Shown piece by piece: positions 8,522 to 16,282 of a DNA stretch of 53,373 nucleotides. How positions within the stretch are numbered: the first letter of the stretch is position 1; each line of letters begins with the position of its first letter. The translations under genes and the position numbers were made by a program. The notes below the pieces were generated by a model, which searched no databases, had not been told where the DNA came from, and worked only from the letters and a program-made list of their open reading frames with translations. The stretch is taken from NCBI GenBank assembly GCA_049841315.1, contig JASGDB010000150.1, forward strand, positions 1 through 53,373, read 5' to 3'. Origin of the DNA: JASGDB01 sp049841315. Its GTDB lineage: Bacteria; Bacteroidota; Bacteroidia; Flavobacteriales; Weeksellaceae.

Positions 8522-9094
8522 TTAATAAATCTTCGGATTCCAGTTTTCCGGTATTTTCGGCTGGATGTCGTATTCTATATAGAAATTTTGAATTTTTTCC
8601 ATGATTTCTTCAAAAGATTTTGTTTGGAGTTCTTCGTAAGAAATTTTATATCCGAGATTGATAGTTTTTCTTTTGTAATCACCTCCCGCGAGAACAATCG
8701 GAACTTTTGCGGCAAGTGCCATATTGTAGAATCCTTTTCTCCATTTTTCGACACGGCTTCGGGTTCCTTCCGGCGTGATGACGAGGCTGAAACTTTCTTT
8801 TTCAAATAATCCGGCAACGAAATTCACCAGATTGTTTTTCTGGCTTCTGTCAATCCCGATTCCGCCGATTGCTTTTACGATTCCGCCGTACCAGGCTTTT
8901 GTGTGAGCATCTTTGATGATGACTTTCAGCGGTTTTCCCAAAGCCATATATGCGAGATTTCCCAAAATATATTCCGAGTTGTGCGTATGCGGAGCGACTA
9001 CCAAAATACAGCGGTCAAGATTATTGACATCGCCCTGTAATACTATTTTCCAGCCGATGATTTTCAGGATGAGTTTTGCGAGGAGTTTTTTCAT
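8522..9094 (-). CDS. PlsC-type glycerolipid acyltransferase
   Basis: 190 residues. An N-terminal hydrophobic segment is followed by the acyltransferase motif I variant HTHNSE (HX4E in place of HX4D) and motif III TPEGTRS. These belong to the 1-acyl-glycerol-3-phosphate acyltransferase superfamily, membrane enzymes that move acyl chains from ACP or CoA to lysophospholipids. It is shorter than classical PlsC (about 240), and the acceptor cannot be told from sequence. A second, more typical PlsC lies at 39191-39928. A promoter box and palindrome lie 50-85 bp upstream. Confidence 0.82.
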   Translation of the reverse strand: MKKLLAKLILKIIGWKIVLQGDVNNLDRCILVVAPHTHNSEYILGNLAYMALGKPLKVIIKDAHTKAWYGGIVKAIGGIGIDRSQKNNLVNFVAGLFEKESFSLVITPEGTRSRVEKWRKGFYNMALAAKVPIVLAGGDYKRKTINLGYKISYEELQTKSFEEIMEKIQNFYIEYDIQPKIPENWNPKIY

Positions 9095-9138
9095 ATTGTT
9101 AATGTTTCCGATGAAACTGTTTTTGATTATACATTTAA

Positions 9139-9167
9139 CAAAAAAGTATAACCAAACTGGTTATACT
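9139..9167 (-). terminator. Hairpin with T-run on the minus strand
   Basis: Arms AGTATAACCA and TGGTTATACT (9145-9167) are perfect 10-mers around a 3-nt loop. On the minus strand the hairpin is followed by six T residues, as in an intrinsic terminator. It would end a transcript from the small peptide frame at 9203-9265. It also lies just downstream of a -7 box for the acyltransferase gene, so an operator role is an alternative. Confidence 0.55.
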
Positions 9168-9170
9168 CCA

Positions 9171-9178
9171 CAAATATA
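9171..9178 (-). promoter_or_regulatory. Putative -7 box for the acyltransferase gene
   Basis: On the minus strand the sequence reads TATATTTG, a full match to TAnnTTTG, with a T-rich stretch about 19 bp upstream. Transcription would begin within the adjacent palindrome. Confidence 0.45.
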
Positions 9179-9202
9179 TTGAAATATTATCGCTCTGAAA
9201 AC

Positions 9203-9265
9203 TTAAAATAAATTGCTGATGAAATCTACAATCTTAATCACGATTTCTAAAACTACCTGTACCAT
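9203..9265 (-). CDS. Possible 20-residue amphipathic peptide gene
   Basis: ATG to TAA encodes 20 residues, MVQVVLEIVIKIVDFISNLF. Polar or charged residues Q3, E7, K11, D14 and N18 recur every three to four positions, so they line one face of a helix while Val, Ile, Leu and Phe fill the other. A TATCTTCG box (one mismatch to the -7 consensus) lies about 45 bp upstream and a hairpin plus T-run about 36 bp downstream, so the frame sits in a possible compact transcription unit. Size and pattern resemble phenol-soluble-modulin-like or type I toxin-like peptides, but no family is recognised. It could still be a chance frame. Confidence 0.4.
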   Translation of the reverse strand: MVQVVLEIVIKIVDFISNLF

Positions 9266-9309
9266 TTTGATAAATTTTTAAATTTTAACGGTGTTTACTA
9301 AAACTTATA

Positions 9310-9317
9310 CGAAGATA
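9310..9317 (-). promoter_or_regulatory. Candidate -7 box upstream of the small peptide frame
   Basis: On the minus strand TATCTTCG differs by one base from TAnnTTTG. No clear -33 box is visible, so support is modest. Confidence 0.3.
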
Positions 9318-9469
9318 TAAAAGTTATTTTGAATTGAATTGGTTTGCAATGTTAAATTTTATTAAATAATTCAAAATACATTTCGCTCTTTCTGCATTTC
9401 TGGAAGAATAAGCGAAAAGCGGACTGATTTTTCAGTTGTATTTCCGCCTTTCGTCTTATCCACTCTCGG

Positions 9470-11152
9470 TTATTTAGTTGTAATGGAGATTTCCTTTTTC
9501 CCGTCTTTGATTTTGATGTCCACATTTTTCATCTTATCCATTTTGGAATCGAGAGAATCCATAATTTTATCTGCTTCTTCGGAAGATACTTTTTTGCCGT
9601 TGATGATAATGCTGTCTTTATCATCGGAATTGTATTCAATCGTTTTTCCATTAATGGAAATTTTATTTTTTTCGATGGAAATGCTGTTGTCGTCATCATT
9701 ATCATCTTCGTCCAGATTGTCTTCTAATTGCAGATTGTCTTTCACATTGAATACTTTCACATTCTGCGGAACGACTAATTCGTAGGTTACATTATAGTTT
9801 CGAAAACGGTGCTCGTACGGATATTTCACGAAATTCGGGACAAGGATTTTATTGCCGTTGATTTCCACCGGAACATTCATCTGAATCGGAATATTGTAGC
9901 CTTTCGCTTCTTTTTTGATGATGAGATAAGGCGTTTTTACATCCATTCTTCTGGTTACTTCAATGTAAGGATAATCCTCTTCAAACACTTCTTTTTTATC
10001 GGAATATAGATTGTCGTCATATCCTTTGAAATTTTGCGGAATCGTAACCTGTTTCACATCTACGAACAAACTGTCGGAAGTAGTGGCAATGGCAACTTCT
10101 TCGGTATCTTCCTTGTTGCCTTTCAGGAACATATCTTTTTTCGCCATATTTACTCCGAAATAGGTGGAAAGTCCTATCAGCAAAATGAATAATCCGCCCA
10201 GAACCCAACCGATATTTCTGACTTTGGTTTTCGGGGCTAACAGTTTCAGAGCCAAAAGTCCGAAAAGAATGGCCGGAATCAGGCAGGAAATTACGATTAA
10301 TAGACTGATAATGTACATCATATTGCTGTCTTCAAAATAAAAATTCATCTGGCTTACCGGTTCGAAATCACTGTTGGCAAAAAATGCGAATCCGAAAAAC
10401 GCACTTATAATAGAGCCAATAGAAATCATTACGAAAAATCCGCCGAGAAGATAACGGATGACGTTCCAAGCACCGTTTCCTGCGGAATTGATGACAGGTT
10501 TGCTTTCGTTGTACATTTCCCCGACTTTTTGTCCTGCTTCATTGGTAAACTGTACGATTTTGTTGGATTCTTCCTTAATCGTATCGAAGTTGATAGGTTT
10601 TCCCTGCATTTTCAGATAATCCGAAGTGGTTTTTGCCACCGGAAGAATTGCCCAGAGAATGATGTAAACCAAAATAAGAATCAGCGTAGGAAATCCTGTA
10701 AAAATTCCAACAATGGCTAAAGTTGTCCAAATAACCCGCATCCACGAAACATCTATTCCGGTATAATAGGCGAGTCCTGCACAAACACCGCCTAATTTTG
10801 CATTTTCGGGGTCACGGAAAAGTTGTTTGTTTCCGTCGGTATAATTGGTTTTCTGCTGTTTTTTGGAAGTGTTTTCAGAATAGTAGGCTTCTTCCTGCTG
10901 TTCGATGGCTTCGGGCGTTCCGAGTTGAGCAATAACGCGTTCCACATCTTCGTTGTTGATGACTTCGCGTTTTCCCAAGGAATCTTTGAAGATTTCCACC
11001 ATTCGGATTTCGATGTCGTGCATTACTTCGTCCGCTTCGCCGGAATCCAGAGAACTTCGGAGAGCGGTAAGATAATCGCTGAGTTTTATGTAAGCGTGTT
11101 CCTCGATAGTGAAAGAGAAACCTGCGAGTGCTATGGAGAGTGTCTTGTTCAT
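9470..11152 (-). CDS. PspC-domain membrane protein with acidic C-terminal region
   Basis: 560 residues. An N-terminal helical region (about 1-100) precedes a PspC domain (about 108-172, with LGGVCAGLAYYTGIDVSWMR). Further membrane helices fall near 230-260, 278-302 and 312-335, and a long extracytoplasmic C-terminal region follows. The latter holds an acidic stretch (EDNLDEDDNDDDN) and repetitive beta-like segments. PspC domains act in envelope-stress signalling in enterobacteria; large PspC fusions next to PadR regulators are common in Bacteroidota, with unknown exact roles. It begins 6 bp after the padR gene, so the two form one operon. Confidence 0.85.
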   Translation of the reverse strand: MNKTLSIALAGFSFTIEEHAYIKLSDYLTALRSSLDSGEADEVMHDIEIRMVEIFKDSLGKREVINNEDVERVIAQLGTPEAIEQQEEAYYSENTSKKQQKTNYTDGNKQLFRDPENAKLGGVCAGLAYYTGIDVSWMRVIWTTLAIVGIFTGFPTLILILVYIILWAILPVAKTTSDYLKMQGKPINFDTIKEESNKIVQFTNEAGQKVGEMYNESKPVINSAGNGAWNVIRYLLGGFFVMISIGSIISAFFGFAFFANSDFEPVSQMNFYFEDSNMMYIISLLIVISCLIPAILFGLLALKLLAPKTKVRNIGWVLGGLFILLIGLSTYFGVNMAKKDMFLKGNKEDTEEVAIATTSDSLFVDVKQVTIPQNFKGYDDNLYSDKKEVFEEDYPYIEVTRRMDVKTPYLIIKKEAKGYNIPIQMNVPVEINGNKILVPNFVKYPYEHRFRNYNVTYELVVPQNVKVFNVKDNLQLEDNLDEDDNDDDNSISIEKNKISINGKTIEYNSDDKDSIIINGKKVSSEEADKIMDSLDSKMDKMKNVDIKIKDGKKEISITTK

Positions 11153-11158
11153 AGTTGT

Positions 11159-11494
11159 TTAGATTTGAGAGTTTTGGGTAATCTGGTTTACAGAATTGGT
11201 CAGTTCGTGCCACGTATTTTGCAGTTCGGCAAGGAAGAGTTTTCCTTTTTCCGTAATCTGGTAATACTTTCTTGGCGGTCCGCTTGTGGATTCTTCCCAG
11301 CGGTAGGCGAGAAATTCGCCGTTTTTCAGTCTTGTGAGGAGAGGGTAGAGTGTGCCTTCCACCACGTCCAGTTTTCCTTTTTTGAGTTCGTCAATCAGGT
11401 CGGAAACGTACATTTCTTTTCTGTTGATGAGGCTCAAAATACAGAATTCCAGAATGCCTTTGCGCATCTGCGCTTTTGTGTTTTCTGTGTTCAT
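11159..11494 (-). CDS. PadR-family transcriptional regulator
   Basis: 111 residues with the PadR winged-helix signature: KGILEFCILSLI near the start, then the VVEGTLYPLLTRLKN recognition region and a wing containing GPPRKYYQIT. The C-terminal dimerisation helix is short (PadR-s1 type). PadR proteins are usually ligand-responsive repressors of the operon they sit in; here the neighbour is the PspC protein, so local autoregulation is a reasonable inference. A minus-strand promoter box lies about 200 bp upstream. Confidence 0.9.
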   Translation of the reverse strand: MNTENTKAQMRKGILEFCILSLINRKEMYVSDLIDELKKGKLDVVEGTLYPLLTRLKNGEFLAYRWEESTSGPPRKYYQITEKGKLFLAELQNTWHELTNSVNQITQNSQI

Positions 11495-11551
11495 TATTAG
11501 GGTTCAATGTTTACGGTTTATTGTTTAATGTTTAAAGTTTCGGGTTTCAAG

Positions 11552-11611
11552 TTAACCATCCCGTCAAAATTTTCTTTCTGAAAATTTTGCCACCCCTCCA
11601 AAGGAGGGGAA
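11552..11611 (-). repeat. 60-bp double-hairpin repeat, copy A
   Basis: Its reverse complement equals 35702-35761 except at one position. It holds two hairpins: CCCCTCC/GGAGGGG around TTT, and AAAATTTTC/GAAAATTTT around five bases. This is typical of a REP/BIME-type dispersed element. Confidence 0.85.
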
Positions 11612-11697
11612 TATTGCCGTTTGTTTTCGGAGTTTCGGTCTTCCTAACTTCCATCTTCTTTCTTCTGGCAAAAAGTTATACCTTTAACTTTACATCG

Positions 11698-11705
11698 CAA
11701 AGATA
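11698..11705 (-). promoter_or_regulatory. Putative -7 box for padR-pspC
   Basis: On the minus strand TATCTTTG matches TAnnTTTG exactly. The untranslated leader to padR would be about 200 nt and would include the 60-bp repeat. Confidence 0.4.
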
Positions 11706-12134
11706 TAAATTAAAATTGATACTATGCAATACAAAGTAGTAGAATATTTTTTAAATTTTACTTAATCTATTGATAATCAGTGATAAAAATTTTGTTGATT
11801 TTTTTAAAGTTTATGGAGAAGAGCCAAGGAAAAAGAACCAAAGAGTTGGGAGAAGGGGAGACTTTGAGAAAATGAGACTTTGAGAAGTAATGTGGAAAGA
11901 TAACGGAAACATTTCCCTCCTTTGGAAGGCTACCCGCAGGGCGAGGTGGTTTAATTACTTATCAGCTCCGCCCGCAATGACAACTGATATTCTTTGCGGT
12001 TTCTTTGTCTTCTGTAAGAAACCCGAAGTGGTTCTACGAAGTCAACCTCAGCAATTAGATTCTTTCAGAATGACAAAGGTATTGCTGATTTTTTTGACTG
12101 CGAAGCAAATTCCCTTGTCTCTTTTTCCTTTTAT

Positions 12135-12195
12135 CTTGTGCCTTTTTCCTTGGCTCTTTTTCCTTGGCTCTTTTTCCTTTTTCCTTGGCTCTTGT
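12135..12195 (+). repeat. Short tandem repeats next to the hmgA stop
   Basis: Three to four copies of a unit close to TTTTTCCTTGGCTC are arranged in tandem. The same phrase occurs near 8505-8520 and inverted near 11820. Confidence 0.65.
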
Positions 12196-12196
12196 C

Positions 12197-13348
12197 TTAC
12201 TCTTCCAGCCACGAAGTCATATAGCTTTCGTCCTCTATTTTCACCGCTTCCGCAGTCAGTTTCAGCGGGCGGAACGGGTCGACCATCACCGCATATTCAT
12301 CTGTGAATTTTTTCCCAATACTGCGTTCCATTGCGCCGGGATGCGGGCCGTGGACAATTCCGCCGGGATGAAGCGTGAAATCCATTAAATCAATATGATT
12401 TCTGCTCATGAAATCTCCTTCCGTGTAAAAAAGAACCTCATCGGAATCGATGTTGGAATGGTTGTACGGAGCGGGAATGGCTTCCGGATGATAATCATAC
12501 ATTCTCGCTACAAAAGAGCATACAACAAAATTATGCGCTTCAAAATTCTGATGAACAGGAGGTGGTTGATGTATGCGCCCTGTAATCGGCTCAAAATTTT
12601 TGATATTGAATTTAAAAGGATAGAAAAATCCGTCCCAGCCTACTACATCAAACGGATGAGTTGCATAAATGAAATCGGAAATCTGATTTTCCTTTTTTAC
12701 TTTGATGAGGAAATCGCCTTTTTCGTCTTTCGGCTCTACGAAATACGGTGTTTCAATATCTCTTTCGCAGAAAGGCGAGTGCTCTAGAAGTTGCCCGAAC
12801 TCGTTGCGGTAACGCTTCGGAGTATAGATTGGCGAATGGCTTTCAATGAATAAAAAAACCGGATTTTCCTGCAACTCAAACTGATAGATAGTTCCGCGTG
12901 GAATGATGAGGTAATCGCCTTTGGCAAAATCCAGGTTTCCGAGCATGGTTTTCAGAGTTCCGCTTCCTTCGTGAACGAAGAAAAGCTCATCACATTCTCC
13001 GTTTTTGTAGAAATAATCCATGGATTGGAGCGGTTTTGCCAGTCCCATTTTCAAATCGTTGTTGTACATGAGGATTTTCCGGCTGTCTACAAAATCGTTT
13101 TCGGGAGTTACGTTTTTTCCCTGAAATCTGCGCGGAGTTACGTTTTTTTCGACAGCGGTTACGGGAGTTACGTCTTTCACATTGCCGATGCTTTTAATCT
13201 GCGTAGGCCTGTGGATATGATACAGCAGTGAAGAAATGCCGTGAAAACCTTCTGTTCCGAAAAGCTGTTCGTAATAAAAACGGTCGTTTTCGGATTTAAA
13301 AATGGTATGTCTTTTCTGTGGAATTTTTCCGTTTCGGGTGTATCTCAT
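12197..13348 (-). CDS. hmgA: Homogentisate 1,2-dioxygenase
   Basis: 383 residues, a cupin-type non-haem iron dioxygenase that opens homogentisate to maleylacetoacetate in tyrosine and phenylalanine breakdown. Conserved blocks include RPTQI, DELFFVHEGSGTL, IPRGTIYQ, RDIETPYF, HQPPPVHQ, YNHSNIDSDEV and the metal-site region HPGGIVHGPHPGAMERSIG. The iron ligands (two His and one Glu) fall in the last two blocks. Its length fits the family. It is divergent from the polysaccharide locus and stands alone; no other tyrosine-degradation gene is in the window. Confidence 0.95.
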   Translation of the reverse strand: MRYTRNGKIPQKRHTIFKSENDRFYYEQLFGTEGFHGISSLLYHIHRPTQIKSIGNVKDVTPVTAVEKNVTPRRFQGKNVTPENDFVDSRKILMYNNDLKMGLAKPLQSMDYFYKNGECDELFFVHEGSGTLKTMLGNLDFAKGDYLIIPRGTIYQFELQENPVFLFIESHSPIYTPKRYRNEFGQLLEHSPFCERDIETPYFVEPKDEKGDFLIKVKKENQISDFIYATHPFDVVGWDGFFYPFKFNIKNFEPITGRIHQPPPVHQNFEAHNFVVCSFVARMYDYHPEAIPAPYNHSNIDSDEVLFYTEGDFMSRNHIDLMDFTLHPGGIVHGPHPGAMERSIGKKFTDEYAVMVDPFRPLKLTAEAVKIEDESYMTSWLEE

Positions 13349-13510
13349 TTCTGAAAATTTAGAACTTCTTAAAGGTAAAAATTTTTTGAAAACTGCAAAA
13401 TGCAGATTTTAAAGCCAAAAACGGAAACGGTTTATGTTGTTAAATACTACAGATACCCAAATTTTAACTGTTTACAGATATCTGTGCGTCTGTGGCAAGA
13501 TATAATTTTT

Positions 13511-13518
13511 TACATTTG
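13511..13518 (+). promoter_or_regulatory. Putative -7 promoter box for the polysaccharide locus left end
   Basis: TACATTTG matches TAnnTTTG and lies 20 bp before the sugar-transferase ATG. The -33 region is not obvious. Confidence 0.45.
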
Positions 13519-13538
13519 CTAGCGAATTGCAATGAACG

Positions 13539-14144
13539 ATGTATAAAAATTTTTTTAAACGGATTATTGATTTTCTTGCTTCTTTCTTTGGATTGCTGCT
13601 GCTGAGTCCTGTTTTTATTATTGTAACGATTGGTTTGTTTATTGCCAATCAGGGGAAGCCGTTTTTCTTTCAATTTCGTCCCGGAAAAGATGAAAAGATT
13701 TTCAAAATCATCAAGTTCAAAACAATGAACGATAAAAAAGACAAAGAAGGAAATCTTTTATCCGACGCAGAACGATTGACAAAAATCGGCAGTTTTGTAC
13801 GAAAAACATCACTCGATGAAATACCACAACTCATCAATGTACTAAAAGGCGATATGTCTTTAATCGGACCTCGTCCTTTATTGTCACAGTATTTATCTTT
13901 GTATGATGAGGTTCAGAAAAGACGACACGAAGTCCGTCCGGGAATCACAGGTTGGGCACAAATAAACGGAAGAAATGCCATTTCGTGGAAACAAAAATTT
14001 GAATACGATGTTTGGTATGTGGATAACATCAGTTTTTTATTAGATATAAAAATCTTATTTTTAACCATTAAAAAAGTTTTCGTTCGGGAAGGAATTTCAC
14101 AAGAAGGACAAGCAACGATGGAGGCTTTTACAGGAAATAAATAA
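13539..14144 (+). CDS. Initiating sugar phosphotransferase, PglC/WcaJ-like
   Basis: 201 residues. An N-terminal membrane hairpin (about 12-32) precedes the polyprenyl-phosphate phosphoglycosyltransferase core: FQFRPGKDEKIFKIIKFKTM, the Asp-Glu catalytic pair in SLDEIPQL, SLIGPRPLL and the RPGITGWAQINGRN segment. Such small monotopic enzymes transfer a sugar-1-phosphate (bacillosamine or QuiNAc type) from UDP to undecaprenyl phosphate and begin repeat-unit assembly on the inner face of the inner membrane. A second enzyme of this class lies at 35125-35685. It is followed without a gap by an unrelated nuclease gene. Confidence 0.9.
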   Translation: MYKNFFKRIIDFLASFFGLLLLSPVFIIVTIGLFIANQGKPFFFQFRPGKDEKIFKIIKFKTMNDKKDKEGNLLSDAERLTKIGSFVRKTSLDEIPQLINVLKGDMSLIGPRPLLSQYLSLYDEVQKRRHEVRPGITGWAQINGRNAISWKQKFEYDVWYVDNISFLLDIKILFLTIKKVFVREGISQEGQATMEAFTGNK

Positions 14145-15179
14145 ATGAGTTTACAGGAAAATCAATACAACGAAATACTTCGGCAAGTTGTTGCCGAAAT
14201 AAAATCTACCCGTGTTACAATCGCAAGACGAATGAATACGGCAATGATGCAGTTGTATTGGAACATCGGAAAACGCTTGTCCGAAGAAGGTTTGCAAAAA
14301 GGTTATGGAAGCAGTGTTGTAAAACGCTTGTCGATGGATTTGCAAGAAGAATTCCCCGAAACTACAGGTTTTTCTTCCCGAAACTTGTGGGATATGAAAA
14401 AATTTTATGAGCATTATGCACTTACCGATGAAAAACTGCGACAATGCGTCGCACTTTTGCCGTGGAAGCATAATCTTCTGATTATCAGCAAAACAAATTC
14501 TATTGAAGAAGCTCGTTTTTATGTAGAGCAAGTGGTTGAAAACGGTTGGTCGAGAGATATTTTGCTCAATTTTATAAAAGCTGATACCTATCGCCATACT
14601 AAAGTTCTGCCCAAACAGCACAATTTTCACGAAACATTACCCGAACACTTGCAAGAACAGGCAAACGAAATATTAAAAAGCACTTACAATCTTGAATTTC
14701 TCGGATTAAGCCAACCTCTTAAAGAACGGGAATTAGAAAAAAGATTAGTCGAAAAAATAAAATTGTTTTTGTTGGAATTGGGTACAGGTTTTTCGTTTAT
14801 CGGAAGCCAATACCGCTTGGTTCTTGGCGAAAAAGATTATGCAGTGGATTTGTTGTTTTTCAACAGAAAATTGAGAAGTTTGGTAGCTATTGATTTGAAA
14901 ATCGGAAGTTTTGAGCCGGAATATATCGGAAAAATGAATTTTTATCTCGGACTTTTAGACGACCAAATAAAACAAGAAGATGAAAATCCATCAATAGGAA
15001 TTGTGCTTTGTGCCGATAAAAATCAGGTGGAAGTAGAGATTTCGCTTCGTGATTTCAAAAAACCGATAGGAGTTGCTGATTACAATTTGCAATTCCCCGA
15101 AAAACAAATCAAAGAGTTGATTTATAACGAAATCAATAAAGAAAAAAACCGAAGTCTTGAAGAATCAGATTCTGAATAA
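14145..15179 (+). CDS. DUF1016 (YhcG-like) PD-(D/E)XK nuclease
   Basis: 344 residues. The N-terminal DUF1016 helical domain (about 10-170, with the YWNIGKRLSEE and GFSSRNLWDMKKFY motifs) is joined to a C-terminal PD-(D/E)XK nuclease fold (D235 in YAVDLLFF, then the D250-L-K252 motif). These proteins are frequent in accessory DNA, and some relatives are linked to phage defence or restriction loci; the substrate of this one is unknown. The ATG follows the sugar-transferase TAA directly. It has no functional tie to sugar synthesis and looks like an accessory insertion. Confidence 0.88.
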   Translation: MSLQENQYNEILRQVVAEIKSTRVTIARRMNTAMMQLYWNIGKRLSEEGLQKGYGSSVVKRLSMDLQEEFPETTGFSSRNLWDMKKFYEHYALTDEKLRQCVALLPWKHNLLIISKTNSIEEARFYVEQVVENGWSRDILLNFIKADTYRHTKVLPKQHNFHETLPEHLQEQANEILKSTYNLEFLGLSQPLKERELEKRLVEKIKLFLLELGTGFSFIGSQYRLVLGEKDYAVDLLFFNRKLRSLVAIDLKIGSFEPEYIGKMNFYLGLLDDQIKQEDENPSIGIVLCADKNQVEVEISLRDFKKPIGVADYNLQFPEKQIKELIYNEINKEKNRSLEESDSE

Positions 15180-15203
15180 ATTTAAAACATAAACCGAAAA
15201 ATA

Positions 15204-15830
15204 ATGTATCTATACGGAGCAAGCGGACACGGAAAAGTTGTCGCCGAAATAGCGATTGAAAACGGAATTTCCGTTGATGGTTTTATAGACAGAAATAAAG
15301 CCATAAAAACCTGTCTTGGTTTTCCCGTATCTGATGAGATGCCCTTGGAAACCAAGGAGATTTTCATTTCAATAGGGAATAACCAAACCAGAAAAAAAAT
15401 TGCTCAAACTTTATGTGAAAATCAGTTTCTCAATCTGATACACCCGAAATCCATCATTTCAAAAAGTGCAAATTTAGGAGCGGGAACGGTTGTAATGGCA
15501 GGTGCAACCATCAATGCAGAAACAAAAATCGGAAAGCACTGCATCATCAATACAAATTCCTCCATTGACCACGACTGTGTGATTGAAGATTTTGTGCACA
15601 TTTCTCCTAATGTCGCTTTGGCAGGAAATGTAAAAATAGGGGAAGGAACTCATATCGGAATCGGAGCTTGTGTCATTCAGGGAATTAAAATCGGAAAATG
15701 GGCAACTGTTGGAGCTGGAGCGGTTATTATTAAAGATGTTCCCGATTACGCAGTTGTTGTTGGTAATCCTGGTAAAATATTAAAAATGAATAACTTACAG
15801 AAAAAAATAGGGGGGGGTAAAACCTCATAG
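15204..15830 (+). CDS. PglD/NeuD-type sugar O/N-acyltransferase, first copy
   Basis: 208 residues. An N-terminal Rossmann-like domain (YGASGHGKVV) precedes a left-handed beta-helix of hexapeptide repeats. H123 in the IDHDC segment matches the catalytic His of PglD. PglD acetylates the 4-amino group of UDP-4-amino-sugars using acetyl-CoA, after the 4,6-dehydratase (19648) and the aminotransferase (33979). The C-terminal 14 residues (MNNLQKKIGGGKTS) are encoded entirely by the 161-bp repeat, so the native end has been replaced or extended. Confidence 0.88.
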   Translation: MYLYGASGHGKVVAEIAIENGISVDGFIDRNKAIKTCLGFPVSDEMPLETKEIFISIGNNQTRKKIAQTLCENQFLNLIHPKSIISKSANLGAGTVVMAGATINAETKIGKHCIINTNSSIDHDCVIEDFVHISPNVALAGNVKIGEGTHIGIGACVIQGIKIGKWATVGAGAVIIKDVPDYAVVVGNPGKILKMNNLQKKIGGGKTS

Positions 15831-15943
15831 CACATTTGTTTTCTATGTGGTAAAGCGTTGTAACAGCTCCATAGAAAATAGAAAAAACAGAGCCATAATC
15901 GGAATAAATAACCTTTTAATTCGGGAGTATGGAAGCTGTTAAT
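15783..15943 (+). repeat. 161-bp direct repeat, copy 1 (cassette-boundary-like)
   Basis: Nearly identical to 17059-17220: one A in a homopolymer and one G/A substitution two bases before the ATG differ. It begins inside the first PglD-like gene, supplies its last codons and stop, and ends five codons into the next gene (MEAVN). Inside it lie a hairpin (TTTTCTATG/CATAGAAAA) and an imperfect inverted pair, TAACAGCTCCATA (15861-15873) and TATGGAAGCTGTTA (15928-15941), which differ by one extra A. Confidence 0.92.
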
Positions 15944-16282
15944 CCTGCAACTGCTTATGAGCAGAAAATACATTTACTAAGAGCAATTCAAAGAAGCGAA
16001 TTAGCTTATTCGTCTTATAGACAAAACACCAAATATTTTCAGGCATTAAGAATTTACAAAGCGAATAAAATAGTCTATTCGTTGTTGGAAATCTTTTTAC
16101 TTGAATGTAACAGAGAAGATGTTGAAATAATCTGCGAATATTTATTCCATTTAGAAGATTGGTTTAATCAATTTGATTGCGAAGTGCAGAAAGGCAATAT
16201 AGAATTGTCCCACAATTTTATATTTGAGCGTTTGGAGTATTCAATTTCTTTTCCAAAACATTTTAAAACCATATTGCTATGA
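15929..16282 (+). CDS. 117-residue protein of unknown function, coupled to a formyltransferase
   Basis: No family is recognised. The sequence is predicted mostly helical, with aromatic-rich and acidic stretches (SYRQNTKYFQALRIYKANKIVY, then CNREDVEIICEYLFHLEDWFNQFD) and no signal peptide or clear membrane segment. Its first five codons come from the 161-bp repeat, so its start codon is repeat-borne. Its stop overlaps the formyltransferase start by four bases (ATGA), pointing to translational coupling and perhaps a shared task. A small soluble partner or regulator of the formyltransferase is possible. Confidence 0.7.
   Translation: MEAVNPATAYEQKIHLLRAIQRSELAYSSYRQNTKYFQALRIYKANKIVYSLLEIFLLECNREDVEIICEYLFHLEDWFNQFDCEVQKGNIELSHNFIFERLEYSISFPKHFKTILL

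Larger units (their letters stand above)
11495..12196. other. Repeat-rich spacer between hmgA and padR
   Basis: About 700 bp with no gene supported. It contains the 60-bp double-hairpin repeat (11552-11611), a -7 box for padR, degenerate GAGACTTTGAGA repeats (about 11855-11890), a diverged CCTCCTTTGGA relative of the 60-bp repeat (about 11907-11950) and tandem TTTTTCCTTGGCTC units up to the hmgA stop. A plus-strand frame at 11890-12306 spans these repeats and runs into hmgA antisense. Confidence 0.6.

Noticed and set aside
10823..11500. 225-codon plus-strand frame
   Set aside because: Fully antisense to the well-supported padR and pspC genes; a shadow frame rich in Phe and Ser.
11890..12306. 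138-codon plus-strand frame
   Set aside because: Runs through diverged and tandem repeats and into hmgA antisense; composition dominated by Phe, Leu and Ser.
13100..13175. Apparent triple NVTP/DVTP repeat insertion in hmgA
   Set aside because: From memory of homologous dioxygenases, the segment is of normal length at this place, so the repetition appears to be sequence drift, not an insertion.
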